From a virus, in IMG/VR virus record IMGVR_UViG_3300032322_002937, positions 1-38,847 of that record: a DNA stretch of 38,847 nt; one strand, 5' to 3'. Below the pieces are notes generated by a model, which did no database searches, had not been told where the DNA came from, and saw only the letters and a list, made by a program, of their open reading frames with translations. A program made the position numbers and the translations under genes. Below, piece by piece: positions 6,484 through 13,169 of the stretch. Every line of letters starts with the position of its first letter. Position 1 is the stretch's first letter.

Positions 6484-6894
6484 ATGGAAAAATCAACCAT
6501 TGGCAAAGGCGCATTGGCGCTTTGCGGCGTTTTCATTCTGCTGACGGCGTTTTCAGTGCTTTCAGCACAAACGACACCCGAAGAAGCAAAGGCCCTGGCC
6601 AACCTGCGCCGCGCTGCCTGCAATGCCCAGGCACTGACCTTTGATGCGCAGCTTGCTTGCGCCAGAATCCAACCCGAATCGGGCTTTGTGGTTGCCCGCA
6701 TGGGCATCGCCGGGTTCTTCGGGCTGGCCACGCTGATCACGCTGGGCTTCGGGCTGGCGATGCTGGCAAGGCCCGATGAGGACTCAGCGGCGGACATGGG
6801 CAGCACGGAAGAACGAGAGCGCCAGCGCAAGCTTGCCTTAGCCGCACAAGCAAAACTGCGGGAGGAAGAAGCCAAGCGCGATGGGACAAGCTGA
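6484..6894 (+). CDS. Membrane protein with two spans, antisense within the early operon
   Basis: It encodes 136 residues from the ATG at 6484, preceded by AAAGGAGA. Residues 7-28 (GALALCGVFILLTAFSVLSA) form a signal-anchor or signal peptide, residues 29-72 a small probably periplasmic segment with two cysteines (CNAQ and CARI), residues 76-98 a second span (IAGFFGLATLITLGFGLAML), and the tail is a charged cytoplasmic coiled helix (EERERQRKLALAAQAKLREE). The opposite strand is open too but gives a Ser/Ala-rich, non-protein-like product. The gene faces against the cro-to-CII transcript that must cross it. Such a gene expressed in the lysogen could be a superinfection-exclusion or conversion gene; that is inference. 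Confidence 0.7.
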   Translation: MEKSTIGKGALALCGVFILLTAFSVLSAQTTPEEAKALANLRRAACNAQALTFDAQLACARIQPESGFVVARMGIAGFFGLATLITLGFGLAMLARPDEDSAADMGSTEERERQRKLALAAQAKLREEEAKRDGTS

Positions 6895-6910
6895 AGGACA
6901 AGGGGCAGCA

Positions 6911-7117
6911 TCAGGCGGCCTCATTCTTGCGAGGCACGAAATCTGCCGCCGTCACCGCGTTACCAGTCGCGCGCTCAATCGCCGGGATGCGGTCCCAACT
7001 AGGGGCCGCTTCACCGCGCCGCCAGCGCAGCACCGTGACAACGGAAACGCCGACCTCCTTGGCCATCCGTGTCATGGCACCGCGGCCTGCTTGGTCCAGA
7101 TAATCGGAAAGGTTCAT
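6911..7117 (-). CDS. Cro-like (YdaS-family type) HTH protein
   Basis: A 68-residue protein dominated by an HTH: MTRMAKEVGVSVVTVLRWRR followed by GEAAPSWDRIPAIERATGNA, the recognition-helix-to-AIERATGNAVTAADF ending typical of YdaS/Cro-like phage proteins. Divergent from the Xre-type repressor gene at 7185 across a 67-base region with two operator-like repeats and a TTGACG -35 element for this gene. By position it is the lytic regulator opposing the repressor and the first gene of the leftward early operon. Confidence 0.8.
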   Translation of the reverse strand: MNLSDYLDQAGRGAMTRMAKEVGVSVVTVLRWRRGEAAPSWDRIPAIERATGNAVTAADFVPRKNEAA

Positions 7118-7127
7118 AGGCGCATTC

Positions 7128-7158
7128 CTACGCCAGAAGTAACTTACCCGTCAAGAAA
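7128..7158. promoter_or_regulatory. Left operator pair (TTAC-N7-GTAA type) over the Cro promoter
   Basis: Two adjacent 15-base sites, 7128-7142 (CTACGCCAGAAGTAA) and 7144-7158 (TTACCCGTCAAGAAA), each differ by one base from the pattern TTAC-N7-GTAA found twice after the repressor gene. On the minus strand TTGACG (7154-7149) in the second site is a good -35 element for the Cro-like gene, with a weaker TAGGAA 18 bases on. A repressor bound here would cover the promoter. GGGAGG at 7175-7180 is the repressor's ribosome binding site. Confidence 0.6.
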
Positions 7159-7184
7159 GAATTTTCAGATTTACGGGAGGTGTC

Positions 7185-7595
7185 ATGGCTTACCTATCGC
7201 CGCCTGATTACGCAGGGCGTATGGCCCGAACCCGCAAACCCCCACCCGTCGCAATCCCGCCAGACGAGCCGCATCATTTCGCACATTTAGCAGCTTGGCG
7301 TGACTTTGCAGGCTTGACACAAGAACAAGTAGCGAACATATTCCTAGTTTCAGACGTTACCATTCACCGATGGGAAACCGGGAAGGCGCCTGTGACCGTA
7401 GAAAACCTTTTCAAATTGGCGGAAATCTACGGCGCGAAGCAGGTGGGCGAGCTGACCTTTGCGCCAACTCATCGCCACCTGGCCGAAGATGCCAAAAAAG
7501 CGCTGAACCTTATTTCAAACCTACCCGAATCGGACAGGAAGCAATGGCTCGCAATCGGCCAAACCCTGGATGAGGCACGTCGCCGCCAGCAATAA
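7185..7595 (+). CDS. Xre-type repressor (probable lysogeny repressor)
   Basis: A 136-residue protein with an extended N-terminus (1-40, Pro/Arg-rich), then a classic Xre HTH: LAAWRDFAGLTQEQVANIFL and VSDVTIHRWETGKAPVTVEN, followed by LFKLAEIYG. The C-terminal 50 residues are helical (LNLISNLPESDRKQWLAIGQ) and probably dimerise. There is no S24 peptidase domain, so induction cannot be by RecA-stimulated self-cleavage of this protein. Divergent from the Cro-like gene and flanked on both sides by TTAC-N7-GTAA operators, the arrangement of a lambdoid immunity region. Confidence 0.8.
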   Translation: MAYLSPPDYAGRMARTRKPPPVAIPPDEPHHFAHLAAWRDFAGLTQEQVANIFLVSDVTIHRWETGKAPVTVENLFKLAEIYGAKQVGELTFAPTHRHLAEDAKKALNLISNLPESDRKQWLAIGQTLDEARRRQQ

Positions 7596-7644
7596 TTACA
7601 CGTGACGTAATTTTCCTCTTGCAAGTTTCTTACGCTTGAAGTAA
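7596..7644. promoter_or_regulatory. Right operator pair TTAC-N7-GTAA before the accessory operon
   Basis: Perfect matches to TTAC-N7-GTAA lie at 7596-7610 (TTACACGTGACGTAA) and 7630-7644 (TTACGCTTGAAGTAA), 34 bases apart, just after the repressor stop and before the GTG at 7678. TTGCAA (7619-7624) with a weak TAACTC 17 bases on is a possible promoter whose -10 overlaps the second site. The same pattern upstream of the repressor suggests one protein controls both flanking transcripts. Confidence 0.6.
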
Positions 7645-7677
7645 CTCAGCCTCCGTGAAACCCAGACGGAGGCCCAA

Positions 7678-8031
7678 GTGACCACGCAACCCGCCCCACT
7701 CCCCGAACCGGGCACCACGCATTCGCCAGCGCCGTGGCGCGTCCATAGCCAATCGGGAACCGGCCGCTACATCACCGTGAAGGCCAGGAATGGCCGCACC
7801 GTGGCGCGCGTGCCCTGGAACGTCGCAAACACCCCACTGGCGGAATGCACCGATGCGCGTGACGCGCTGACCATTGCCCTGGCGCCGGAACTACTGGCCG
7901 CGCTGGAAGACATGGTGGCCCTCGTTCAGGAACGCTTCGAAGCAGCCGCGCTTTCCGAAGATGAAGGCGACGACCTAACCCGGCGCTTCGATAAGGCAGC
8001 GAACCTGATCACCAAGGCGCGCGGCGAATGA
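7678..8031 (+). CDS. Small phage protein, first gene of the rightward operon
   Basis: It encodes 117 residues from a GTG preceded by GGAGG. The HSPAPWRVHS start, the RNGRTVARVP strand and the DARDALTIALAPELLAALED segment match a widespread phage accessory protein pattern (APWxV, a small beta region, then an APELLAALE helix) whose function is not known. Its stop overlaps the next ATG (ATGA). As first gene behind the right operators it is probably repressed in the lysogen. Confidence 0.7.
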   Translation: MTTQPAPLPEPGTTHSPAPWRVHSQSGTGRYITVKARNGRTVARVPWNVANTPLAECTDARDALTIALAPELLAALEDMVALVQERFEAAALSEDEGDDLTRRFDKAANLITKARGE

Positions 8032-8294
8032 ACGCGATCACCCCGCAATTTGCGCCAGCCACCACGCAAGCGCTGGACACCCTGATCCGCAGCGCCATCA
8101 GCTACAAGGCCACGGCCCTGCTTTGGCAGGGCCGCATCGCCCGCCGCCAAACCGCCCCCTGGGGTGAAGCCTATTGCCGCCAATGCAAAGACTTTTGGAC
8201 CGGCCAATTGGCGCGGACGCTCACGCTGATCATTGAAGGCACAGAAGCCGAAATCCTGGCCCATGCGCCCGCAACGCAGGAGGCGCAGCTATGA
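8028..8294 (+). CDS. Hypothetical protein (88 residues)
   Basis: Begins MNAITPQFAPATTQALDTLI and continues with an Arg-rich helix and a single CRQC pair, then LARTLTLIIEGTEAEIL. No family recognised. It is coupled to both neighbours by ATGA overlaps. Confidence 0.6.
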   Translation: MNAITPQFAPATTQALDTLIRSAISYKATALLWQGRIARRQTAPWGEAYCRQCKDFWTGQLARTLTLIIEGTEAEILAHAPATQEAQL

Positions 8295-8584
8295 ACCAGA
8301 TCACCCGCCCGCGCATGGTGCTGTTCCCGCGCATGGAACCCGTCGCCGCAATCTCCGCCCGGCTTGAAGACCTGCCCCCGCCGCTCTGCGCCTGGGCAAG
8401 CCTGACGCTGCGCACCGCCACCAGCGCGGATGCCCTGCTGCTTGTCGCCGATGGCGCAGATGAAGCCGCCCGCGAAGCCGAAAACATCCTGCGCGGAGAC
8501 AAAGAAGCAGCCGCCTACCGCCTGATGGCCGCGCTGCTGCGCGAAGCCGCTCCAATCATCGAAGCCAGCCGAAAGGATAGCTGA
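8291..8584 (+). CDS. Hypothetical protein (97 residues)
   Basis: Starts MNQITRPRMVLFPRMEPVAA. It has a short beta-like N-terminus and an Ala/Glu-rich helical C-terminus (ADEAAREAENILRGDKEAAA). No recognised domain. Its N-terminal MN-IT is similar to that of the gene before it. The start overlaps the previous stop; the next ATG follows after three bases. Confidence 0.6.
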   Translation: MNQITRPRMVLFPRMEPVAAISARLEDLPPPLCAWASLTLRTATSADALLLVADGADEAAREAENILRGDKEAAAYRLMAALLREAAPIIEASRKDS

Positions 8585-8587
8585 GGC

Positions 8588-8803
8588 ATGACACACCACC
8601 ACAACCAAGCGCCACACCGCGGCTGCTATGATTGGCCGGCCATCGAAGGCCAGCGCCTGCCGCGCAAAAGCTGGGTCGGCATGAAGCTGACCGCCCTTGT
8701 GCTGGCCAGCCCGCTTCTCGCCATCGGCTTCCTGTGGGTGGCCTACTACCTGGTGCAGGGCCTTGGCATATTGGCGCTGATCTTTGCGGCGGTGCTGGCA
8801 TGA
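8588..8803 (+). CDS. Small membrane protein (71 residues)
   Basis: A His-rich polar N-terminus (MTHHHNQAPHRG) is followed by a long hydrophobic region from about residue 31, with segments LTALVLASPLLAIGFLWVAY and LGILALIFAAVLA that can form two spans separated by a short turn. No family recognised. It overlaps the next gene by ATGA. Could be a membrane accessory or exclusion factor; nothing more can be said. Confidence 0.65.
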   Translation: MTHHHNQAPHRGCYDWPAIEGQRLPRKSWVGMKLTALVLASPLLAIGFLWVAYYLVQGLGILALIFAAVLA

Positions 8804-9081
8804 TCAGCACAGACATGACCGCCGCCATCACCGTGGCGTATGATGCGCTTTCCTCCGCCGAACACGCGCCAGACCGCATGGTTGCCCTGCTACACCTGCG
8901 CCGCGCATCAAGGGCCATTCAGGCTTTGGAAGCCCATGTGGCCCGCGTTGCCGCGATGGAGGCATCACCCATCCCCGCGCACTGGCGCCAGCAGCCGGTC
9001 GCGCTGGCCGACATGCCGGCGAATGTGGTGCCGATCCGCCGCGCGCGGCACATCCCCATCCACCACGGGGGCGCCGCATGA
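8800..9081 (+). CDS. Hypothetical helical protein (93 residues)
   Basis: It begins MISTDMTAAITVAYDALSSA; the middle is a long amphipathic helix (ALLHLRRASRAIQALEAHVA), followed by a Pro/Arg-rich end with VVPIRRARHIPIHHGG. No recognised family. The ATG at 8800 is chosen because it overlaps the stop of the membrane protein gene; the stop overlaps the next ATG. Confidence 0.6.
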   Translation: MISTDMTAAITVAYDALSSAEHAPDRMVALLHLRRASRAIQALEAHVARVAAMEASPIPAHWRQQPVALADMPANVVPIRRARHIPIHHGGAA

Positions 9082-9758
9082 CACACCCCGGCAATGGCCG
9101 CATTGTCTTCACGCCTGAACGCTGCGCGGCACTGAAAGAAGATTGGGAAGCTGGCGTTGACGCCAGCGCCATCATGGAACGGCTGAACACCATGCCCTGC
9201 GCCTACCCCGTCGCCAGCGCTCAAGCAGTGATAGACAAGGCCCGCGTGATGGGCCTCAAGCGGCCCGAAGGCTGGATGCGCGCAAAAAAACAAACCGCCA
9301 AGGCCCGCACCTGGACCGATCAGCGAAAGGAACTACTACACAACCTGGTCAACCTGATCCCGGATGATGATTTGCTGGAAAGGCTGAACGCCCTACCCGG
9401 CCCGGCAGTGCGCAACCGGCGATCCATGCGCGATCGCGCGCAGGAACTTGGCTATCTGGCCAAACGCCCGCGCAAATCCGGCCCCAATCAAGGCACCTGG
9501 ACAGAATTGCGGACATCCTTCCTGCGCGAAAACTACGGGCGCATCCCGCCGGCGCAACTGCTTGTCGCGCTGCAATACATGCCCGGCCCGGCCATCGGCA
9601 GCATCAAAACCGTGCGCAGCGCCGCGGTGCGGCTTGGCATCAAAAGCGCGGGGCTGGTGCGCCCCCCCGCCCGCGCCACGCGCACCCCGCGCAGCCAGGC
9701 CACGCCCGCCCATGGAAGCCAACACACCCGAACCCGCCCCGCGCCCCCTGACGATTGA
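9078..9758 (+). CDS. Protein with three tandem HTH-like repeats
   Basis: It encodes 226 residues. Three related units lie at about 9-63, 77-131 and 139-191. Each starts with an F/W-T-x-x-R box (FTPERCAALKED, WTDQRKELLHNL, WTELRTSFLREN), has LNTMP/LNALPGPA/LQYMPGPA in the middle and ends in a recognition-helix-like stretch with MGL, LGY or LGI. The pattern resembles SANT/Myb-like or GcrA-like HTH units repeated three times, so the protein probably binds DNA along an extended site. The last 35 residues are a disordered Arg/Pro tail. It overlaps the next gene by 47 bases. No named family recognised. Confidence 0.75.
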   Translation: MTHPGNGRIVFTPERCAALKEDWEAGVDASAIMERLNTMPCAYPVASAQAVIDKARVMGLKRPEGWMRAKKQTAKARTWTDQRKELLHNLVNLIPDDDLLERLNALPGPAVRNRRSMRDRAQELGYLAKRPRKSGPNQGTWTELRTSFLRENYGRIPPAQLLVALQYMPGPAIGSIKTVRSAAVRLGIKSAGLVRPPARATRTPRSQATPAHGSQHTRTRPAPPDD

Positions 9759-9930
9759 GGAACAGGAAGCGAATGTGCTGGCCAAATGGGCGCGCATCGA
9801 AGAACAGGCGATGAAACGCTTCGCCCGCGGCGAAAGCCCCGCGACCGTCAGCGGCGCGCTTGGAATCTACCTTCGCGAAGCGTGGCGCCTTCACGCGGTT
9901 TATCGCGATCAACAGAAGGAAGCCGCGTAA
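9712..9930 (+). CDS. Hypothetical protein with HTH-like middle (72 residues)
   Basis: Start at ATG 9712, inside the end of the three-repeat gene in another frame. The sequence EEQEANVLAKWARIEEQAMK followed by RFARGESPATVSGALGI looks like a helical lead and a short helix-turn-helix of sigma-4 or homeodomain-like type. It ends in QKEAA, whose codons AGAAGGAAG supply the ribosome binding site for the next gene. Function unknown. Confidence 0.6.
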   Translation: MEANTPEPAPRPLTIEEQEANVLAKWARIEEQAMKRFARGESPATVSGALGIYLREAWRLHAVYRDQQKEAA

Positions 9931-10145
9931 TGGGTGGCACAAATCACACGTGCATGGCGTGCAAGCGCCAAGTGGACCCGCACCTAAACTGCAATGAGAT
10001 TGGCTGCCCGGCAGATGAATCTCTGACCTTTGGTTTTCTCTGCGATGAATGCACCATGGATGAAGCCATCCCTGTGCCGAGCATTTTTTGCCCACGTACC
10101 GCCGATACCCCATGCAGCGACTGCGAAAAGAAGGAAGCCGCGTGA
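9930..10145 (+). CDS. Cys-rich small protein, probable zinc-binding
   Basis: It encodes 71 residues with ten cysteines arranged as CMAC, CNEIGC, CDEC, C and CSDC pairs, suggesting two or more zinc ribbons or knuckles. The ATG overlaps the previous stop (TAATG) and the stop overlaps the next start. No named family. The end KKEAA repeats the end of the previous gene at the DNA level. Confidence 0.6.
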   Translation: MGGTNHTCMACKRQVDPHLNCNEIGCPADESLTFGFLCDECTMDEAIPVPSIFCPRTADTPCSDCEKKEAA

Positions 10146-10960
10146 TGACTGACCGCCCGATCCTATTCAGCGCCGAAATGGTGCGCGCCATACTCGATGG
10201 CCGCAAGACGCAAACGCGGCGGATCGCCAAGACCCTGCCGCCGCCACCAGAAAACGCTATTCATCCAAACCACGAGCGATTGCATCCTGCGCCATATCTT
10301 GACGCCTATTGCAGCGAGAAAAAAACGCCACAGAACCCTCGCGGCATGAGCGCGATGTGGTGCTGGTGGACGCCGGATAATCGGATGGGCCAAGAGTTTC
10401 GCTGCCGTTATGGCCAGCCCGGCGACCTGCTTTGGGTGCGGGAGACGTGGGGAGCGGTCTGGCCTTCGGACGAGCCAGTACCGCTTAGGCACTGCGAGAT
10501 TGAGTATCGGGCCGACCTGCCACCCGGCTGCACGGATCGTCCGGGCCAATGGCCAGCCGACGAGGGCAATGGTCCAGAAGTGCCAAAGTGGCGCCCCTCA
10601 ATTCACATGCCGCGGTGGGCTTCGCGCATCACGCTCCGCATCACGGATATTCGCGTCGAGCGGTTGCAGGATGTTAGCGAGCATGATGCGCGGGCCGAAG
10701 GCTGCGAAGCGCGTCCATTTCCGGGGCCGTGGTGGCAGGGCTATCGAGATTTGGGAGATGGCGAGTTGTTCCATCAGCAGGCCATTGGCGAGACTGCACC
10801 AGACTGGATGATTGAGCCGAAGAAAATGCCGCCGACACCTTGGCTCGATCGATCTGCGCGGGACGGCTTCCGGTCAATTTGGATGGGCCTTCACGGCCCC
10901 GGCGCCTGGGACGAAAACCCCTGGGTGTGGGTGGTGTCGTTTGAAAGGGTGAAGCCGTGA
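10145..10960 (+). CDS. ASCH-like phage protein (MTDRPILFSAEMVRAILDGR type)
   Basis: A 271-residue protein of a type common in phages and prophages: RPILFSAEMVRAILDGRKTQ then TRR at the N-terminus, a central YGQPGDLLWVRETWG, SIHMPRWASRITLRITDIRV and a C-terminal NPWVWVVSFERV. These are features I associate with ASCH/PUA-fold proteins, proposed to bind RNA or modified nucleic acid; the true role is not established. The ATG at 10145 overlaps the previous stop. It is the largest gene of this operon apart from the integrase. Confidence 0.75.
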   Translation: MTDRPILFSAEMVRAILDGRKTQTRRIAKTLPPPPENAIHPNHERLHPAPYLDAYCSEKKTPQNPRGMSAMWCWWTPDNRMGQEFRCRYGQPGDLLWVRETWGAVWPSDEPVPLRHCEIEYRADLPPGCTDRPGQWPADEGNGPEVPKWRPSIHMPRWASRITLRITDIRVERLQDVSEHDARAEGCEARPFPGPWWQGYRDLGDGELFHQQAIGETAPDWMIEPKKMPPTPWLDRSARDGFRSIWMGLHGPGAWDENPWVWVVSFERVKP

Positions 10961-11187
10961 GCAAGATCGTGGAAATGCAAAACCTTGGGCGCGTGGAGCA
11001 GACCGGCGCACACAAGCGCGCATCTGCCGCCGTGGTGGTTTGCTTTGTCGAAGACGGGCCAAGCTTTATCGCCATCAATTTGAAATCACCACCAGGGCAA
11101 TTCAACGCGGCACAAGCGCGAGAGATGGCCGCGCTGTTATGGAAAGGGGCTGAGATTCTTGACGGCGCGAAGGAGGAACGGGAATGA
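10957..11187 (+). CDS. Hypothetical protein (76 residues)
   Basis: Translated from a GTG overlapping the previous stop. The middle looks beta-rich (ASAAVVVCFVEDGPSFIAIN), the end helical (REMAALLWKGAEILDGAKEE). No family recognised. Its terminal KEERE codons (AAGGAGGAA) are the ribosome binding site of the next gene, and this 22-base junction is repeated exactly at 11695-11716. Confidence 0.6.
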   Translation: MSKIVEMQNLGRVEQTGAHKRASAAVVVCFVEDGPSFIAINLKSPPGQFNAAQAREMAALLWKGAEILDGAKEERE

Positions 11188-11345
11188 TCGAGCGTTTGTC
11201 GCGACGCCTTTTGCAGGTAATAAGCGGTTTGATTTTACTTATTCTGTTTATGCCGGAGGCAGCTAATCTATTCGATTGGTTTGTGGCTGCGATGGCGCTC
11301 TACTATTTTGTATGGATCACAGCCGGAGGGATGAACGATGACTGA
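11184..11345 (+). CDS. Small membrane protein with two spans (53 residues)
   Basis: MIERLSRRLLQVISGLILLI opens a first hydrophobic span (residues 9-24), and FVAAMALYYFVWITAGG makes a second, with a short acidic turn between. The basic N-terminus suggests both ends inside. The ATG at 11184 follows AAGGAGG and overlaps the previous stop. Its codons are noticeably more AT-rich than its neighbours', which may mean separate acquisition. Function unknown. Confidence 0.65.
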   Translation: MIERLSRRLLQVISGLILLILFMPEAANLFDWFVAAMALYYFVWITAGGMNDD

Positions 11346-11583
11346 CCCCGCCACCCTCTTAGCCCTCGCCAAACGCTGCGAACAGGCAGCCGTGCCGGAC
11401 GCCGGACTGGCATTTCTTGGATATCGCCTGAAGCAATCTTGGAATCCGATTGATATATGGAACCGCCGCATGAAGGTGGTTCGAATATCTGACGAAAAAA
11501 ACATGGGCGCCATGACCGCGCGCGAAGCAACCGAGTTTGCGTATGCGGAGTTTTTGCGATGGAAGGATCAAACCAATGACTGA
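11338..11583 (+). CDS. Hypothetical phage protein (81 residues)
   Basis: MTDPATLLALAKRCEQAAVP followed by a central region with WNPIDIWNRRMKVV and EATEFAYAEFLRWKD. The beginning (ALAxRCExA) is a recurrent start of small phage accessory proteins, and MTAREATEFAYAEFLR suggests a helical end. Overlaps its neighbours by eight bases on each side. Confidence 0.65.
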   Translation: MTDPATLLALAKRCEQAAVPDAGLAFLGYRLKQSWNPIDIWNRRMKVVRISDEKNMGAMTAREATEFAYAEFLRWKDQTND

Positions 11584-11716
11584 ATGGTGGGTATATCAAA
11601 GCCTATATCCTGGACTAATTGTCTTCGGGCTTCTTTTGCTCATCGCCGTCGCCGTTCCCGTCGTCGTTGCCGTATCCGCCGCCTTGCTTGCCGCCGCGAA
11701 GGAGGAACGGGAATGA
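11576..11716 (+). CDS. Very small membrane protein (46 residues)
   Basis: MTEWWVYQSLYPGLIVFGLL starts the protein; residues 14-41 form one long hydrophobic stretch rich in Val and Ala, followed by KEERE. The ATG overlaps the previous stop by eight bases. It ends in the same 22-base junction found at the end of the 76-residue gene, including its ribosome binding site. Function unknown. Confidence 0.6.
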   Translation: MTEWWVYQSLYPGLIVFGLLLLIAVAVPVVVAVSAALLAAAKEERE

Positions 11717-11907
11717 ATGACGCATGCGGTTGCATTCGCTGCTATTCGGAGCGGGCCAGCAAGACGCCCACCACGAATATGTTCAGCCTTCACTTCCGAT
11801 ACGCCTGCGAGAAATGCGGCAATAAGCGATGCCCGCACCACAGCGACCATGAATTGAAATGTACTGGCAGCAACCGGCCAGGGCAAGCAGGGAGCGTTTT
11901 TAAATGA
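11713..11907 (+). CDS. Zinc-ribbon phage protein (CEKCGNKRCPHHSDH type)
   Basis: A 64-residue protein with CGCIRC, CEKCGNKRCPHHSDHELKC and CTGSNRPGQAGS. This Cys/His pattern with CTGSN-x-PGQ at the end is a recurrent small phage protein I have seen in many prophages without a known function; the cysteines and histidines should bind zinc. It is coupled to the previous gene by ATGA. After it comes a 14-codon open frame (11904-11948) that looks like a leftover gene start rather than a gene. Confidence 0.7.
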   Translation: MNDACGCIRCYSERASKTPTTNMFSLHFRYACEKCGNKRCPHHSDHELKCTGSNRPGQAGSVFK

Positions 11908-11944
11908 CTGACGCCGCCGCGCTACGGGCAAGGGCGGACGCGCC

Positions 11945-12286
11945 ATGACTGACCGCCTTCTCACCCGCTCCCAGGTTGCCGACCGCTTCCAAATCACCGC
12001 CCGTCACTTGGCAGATTTGGAGAAAGAGCATTCAATCCCCATCCTCAAGCCTGGCCGTGTGGTGCGGTATGACACCGCCGCCATCCAGCAACTGGAAGCC
12101 GCTATCAGATGCCCCTCACGCTCTTCCGCAGCGGCGCCACAGGCGCTTGGCAAATTGTCGGCACCGTTGCCGGGCAGCGCATCCGGCAATCTGCGCGGAC
12201 GTCTGACCGCAGGCTCGCGGAAGAAGCAAGGGCCGAACTCGAAGCCAGCCTGTACCGTAGTGCCGTTTTCGGTGCGCGGGCGGTAG
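11945..12286 (+). CDS. xis: Excisionase-type HTH protein overlapping the integrase
   Basis: A 113-residue protein. Residues 4-55 are a MerR-like winged HTH of the excisionase family: LLTRSQVADRFQITARHLAD then PILKPGRVVRYDTAAIQQLE. The remaining 58 residues are polar, basic and unstructured, and are encoded in a second frame over the first 178 bases of the integrase gene. The HTH part is the functional core and would bend attachment-site DNA and set the direction of recombination. Its position directly upstream of the integrase supports this. The long overlap makes the C-terminal tail doubtful as a conserved part. Confidence 0.75.
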   Translation: MTDRLLTRSQVADRFQITARHLADLEKEHSIPILKPGRVVRYDTAAIQQLEAAIRCPSRSSAAAPQALGKLSAPLPGSASGNLRGRLTAGSRKKQGPNSKPACTVVPFSVRGR

Positions 12287-13158
12287 TTACCTGGGACCAG
12301 GCCGTCAATTCCTATTTGGACGCAGCGCCGCGTAGCGCCGCCGAAAACGCCCGGCTGCTGCGCCTGCTGGATAGCCTGACCGGCAAGCGCCTTGCAGACA
12401 TCACCCAGGCCACTATTGACCGCGTTATCCAGGCTCGGTGCCGCCCGGGCGCCCAGCCAGCGACCAAGCTGCGGGAAGTGATCACGCCCGTCCGCGCCGT
12501 GCTGGCCCATGCCGCCAGGCGCCAGTGGTGCGATATGCCGAACTTTGAAGCGCCCAAGGGCGCCAGCGGCGTCAAGCGCACCCGATGGCTCACCCCGACC
12601 GAGGCCGATGCCCTCACCGCCGCCGCCGCGCCGCATTTAGCGCCGTTGATCCTGTTCCTGCTTGGCACTGGCGCGCGCCTGAGCGAGGCGCTGGCGCTGC
12701 AATGGGCCGATCTGGACCTGACACATGGCCGCGCGCTGCTACGCGATACCAAGCAGGGCCGAGACCGCGTGGCAAGCCTGCCGCCGCGCGCCGTGGCAGC
12801 CTTGGCCAACCTGCCGCACCGGGAAGGACACGTGTTCCGCCCGCCGGCCAAGAAGCGCGGCAAGCAGCCGCTGGCCTATGCTGACACCGGAGGGCTATAC
12901 GGCGGGCAGATCGCCAGCGCCTGGCGCGGCGCATGCAAGCGCGCCGGCATAGCTGATGCCAGCCCCCACACGCTCCGCCACACTTGGGCGAGCTGGCACT
13001 ACGCAATGCACCGGGACCTGATGCGGCTGAAATCGGATGGGGATTGGTCAACCGTGTCGCAGACGGAGCGTTACACGAAGCTGGTACCGGGCACGATGGC
13101 GCCGGAAATTCGGAAATTCTTGGGGCTAACCAAGCCCAGCAAGCGCGCTGCGGCGTGA
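12109..13158 (+). CDS. int: Tyrosine recombinase integrase
   Basis: A 349-residue enzyme for site-specific integration and excision. The N-terminal arm-binding part spans 1-60, a SAM-like core-binding domain about 62-150, and the catalytic domain 160-345. Catalytic residues are Arg190 (GTGARLSEAL), Lys215 (DTKQGRDR), His287-x-x-Arg290 (SPHTLRHTW), Trp313 (GDW) in the second His/Trp position, and nucleophile Tyr322 (TERYTKL). A tRNA-Thr-like attachment core lies 0.7 kb downstream. The start at 12109 lies inside the excisionase gene, so translation is probably coupled. Confidence 0.95.
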   Translation: MPLTLFRSGATGAWQIVGTVAGQRIRQSARTSDRRLAEEARAELEASLYRSAVFGARAVVTWDQAVNSYLDAAPRSAAENARLLRLLDSLTGKRLADITQATIDRVIQARCRPGAQPATKLREVITPVRAVLAHAARRQWCDMPNFEAPKGASGVKRTRWLTPTEADALTAAAAPHLAPLILFLLGTGARLSEALALQWADLDLTHGRALLRDTKQGRDRVASLPPRAVAALANLPHREGHVFRPPAKKRGKQPLAYADTGGLYGGQIASAWRGACKRAGIADASPHTLRHTWASWHYAMHRDLMRLKSDGDWSTVSQTERYTKLVPGTMAPEIRKFLGLTKPSKRAAA

Positions 13159-13169
13159 AAGGAAAGAAA

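Noticed and set aside
6402-6911. Long minus-strand frame (169 codons) opposite the membrane protein gene
   Set aside because: Its product is Ser/Ala-rich without domain signs, while the plus frame has a binding site, signal-anchor and second span.
11904-11948. 14-codon frame between the zinc-ribbon gene and the excisionase
   Set aside because: Too short and without a product pattern; more likely a leftover of a gene start used for coupling.
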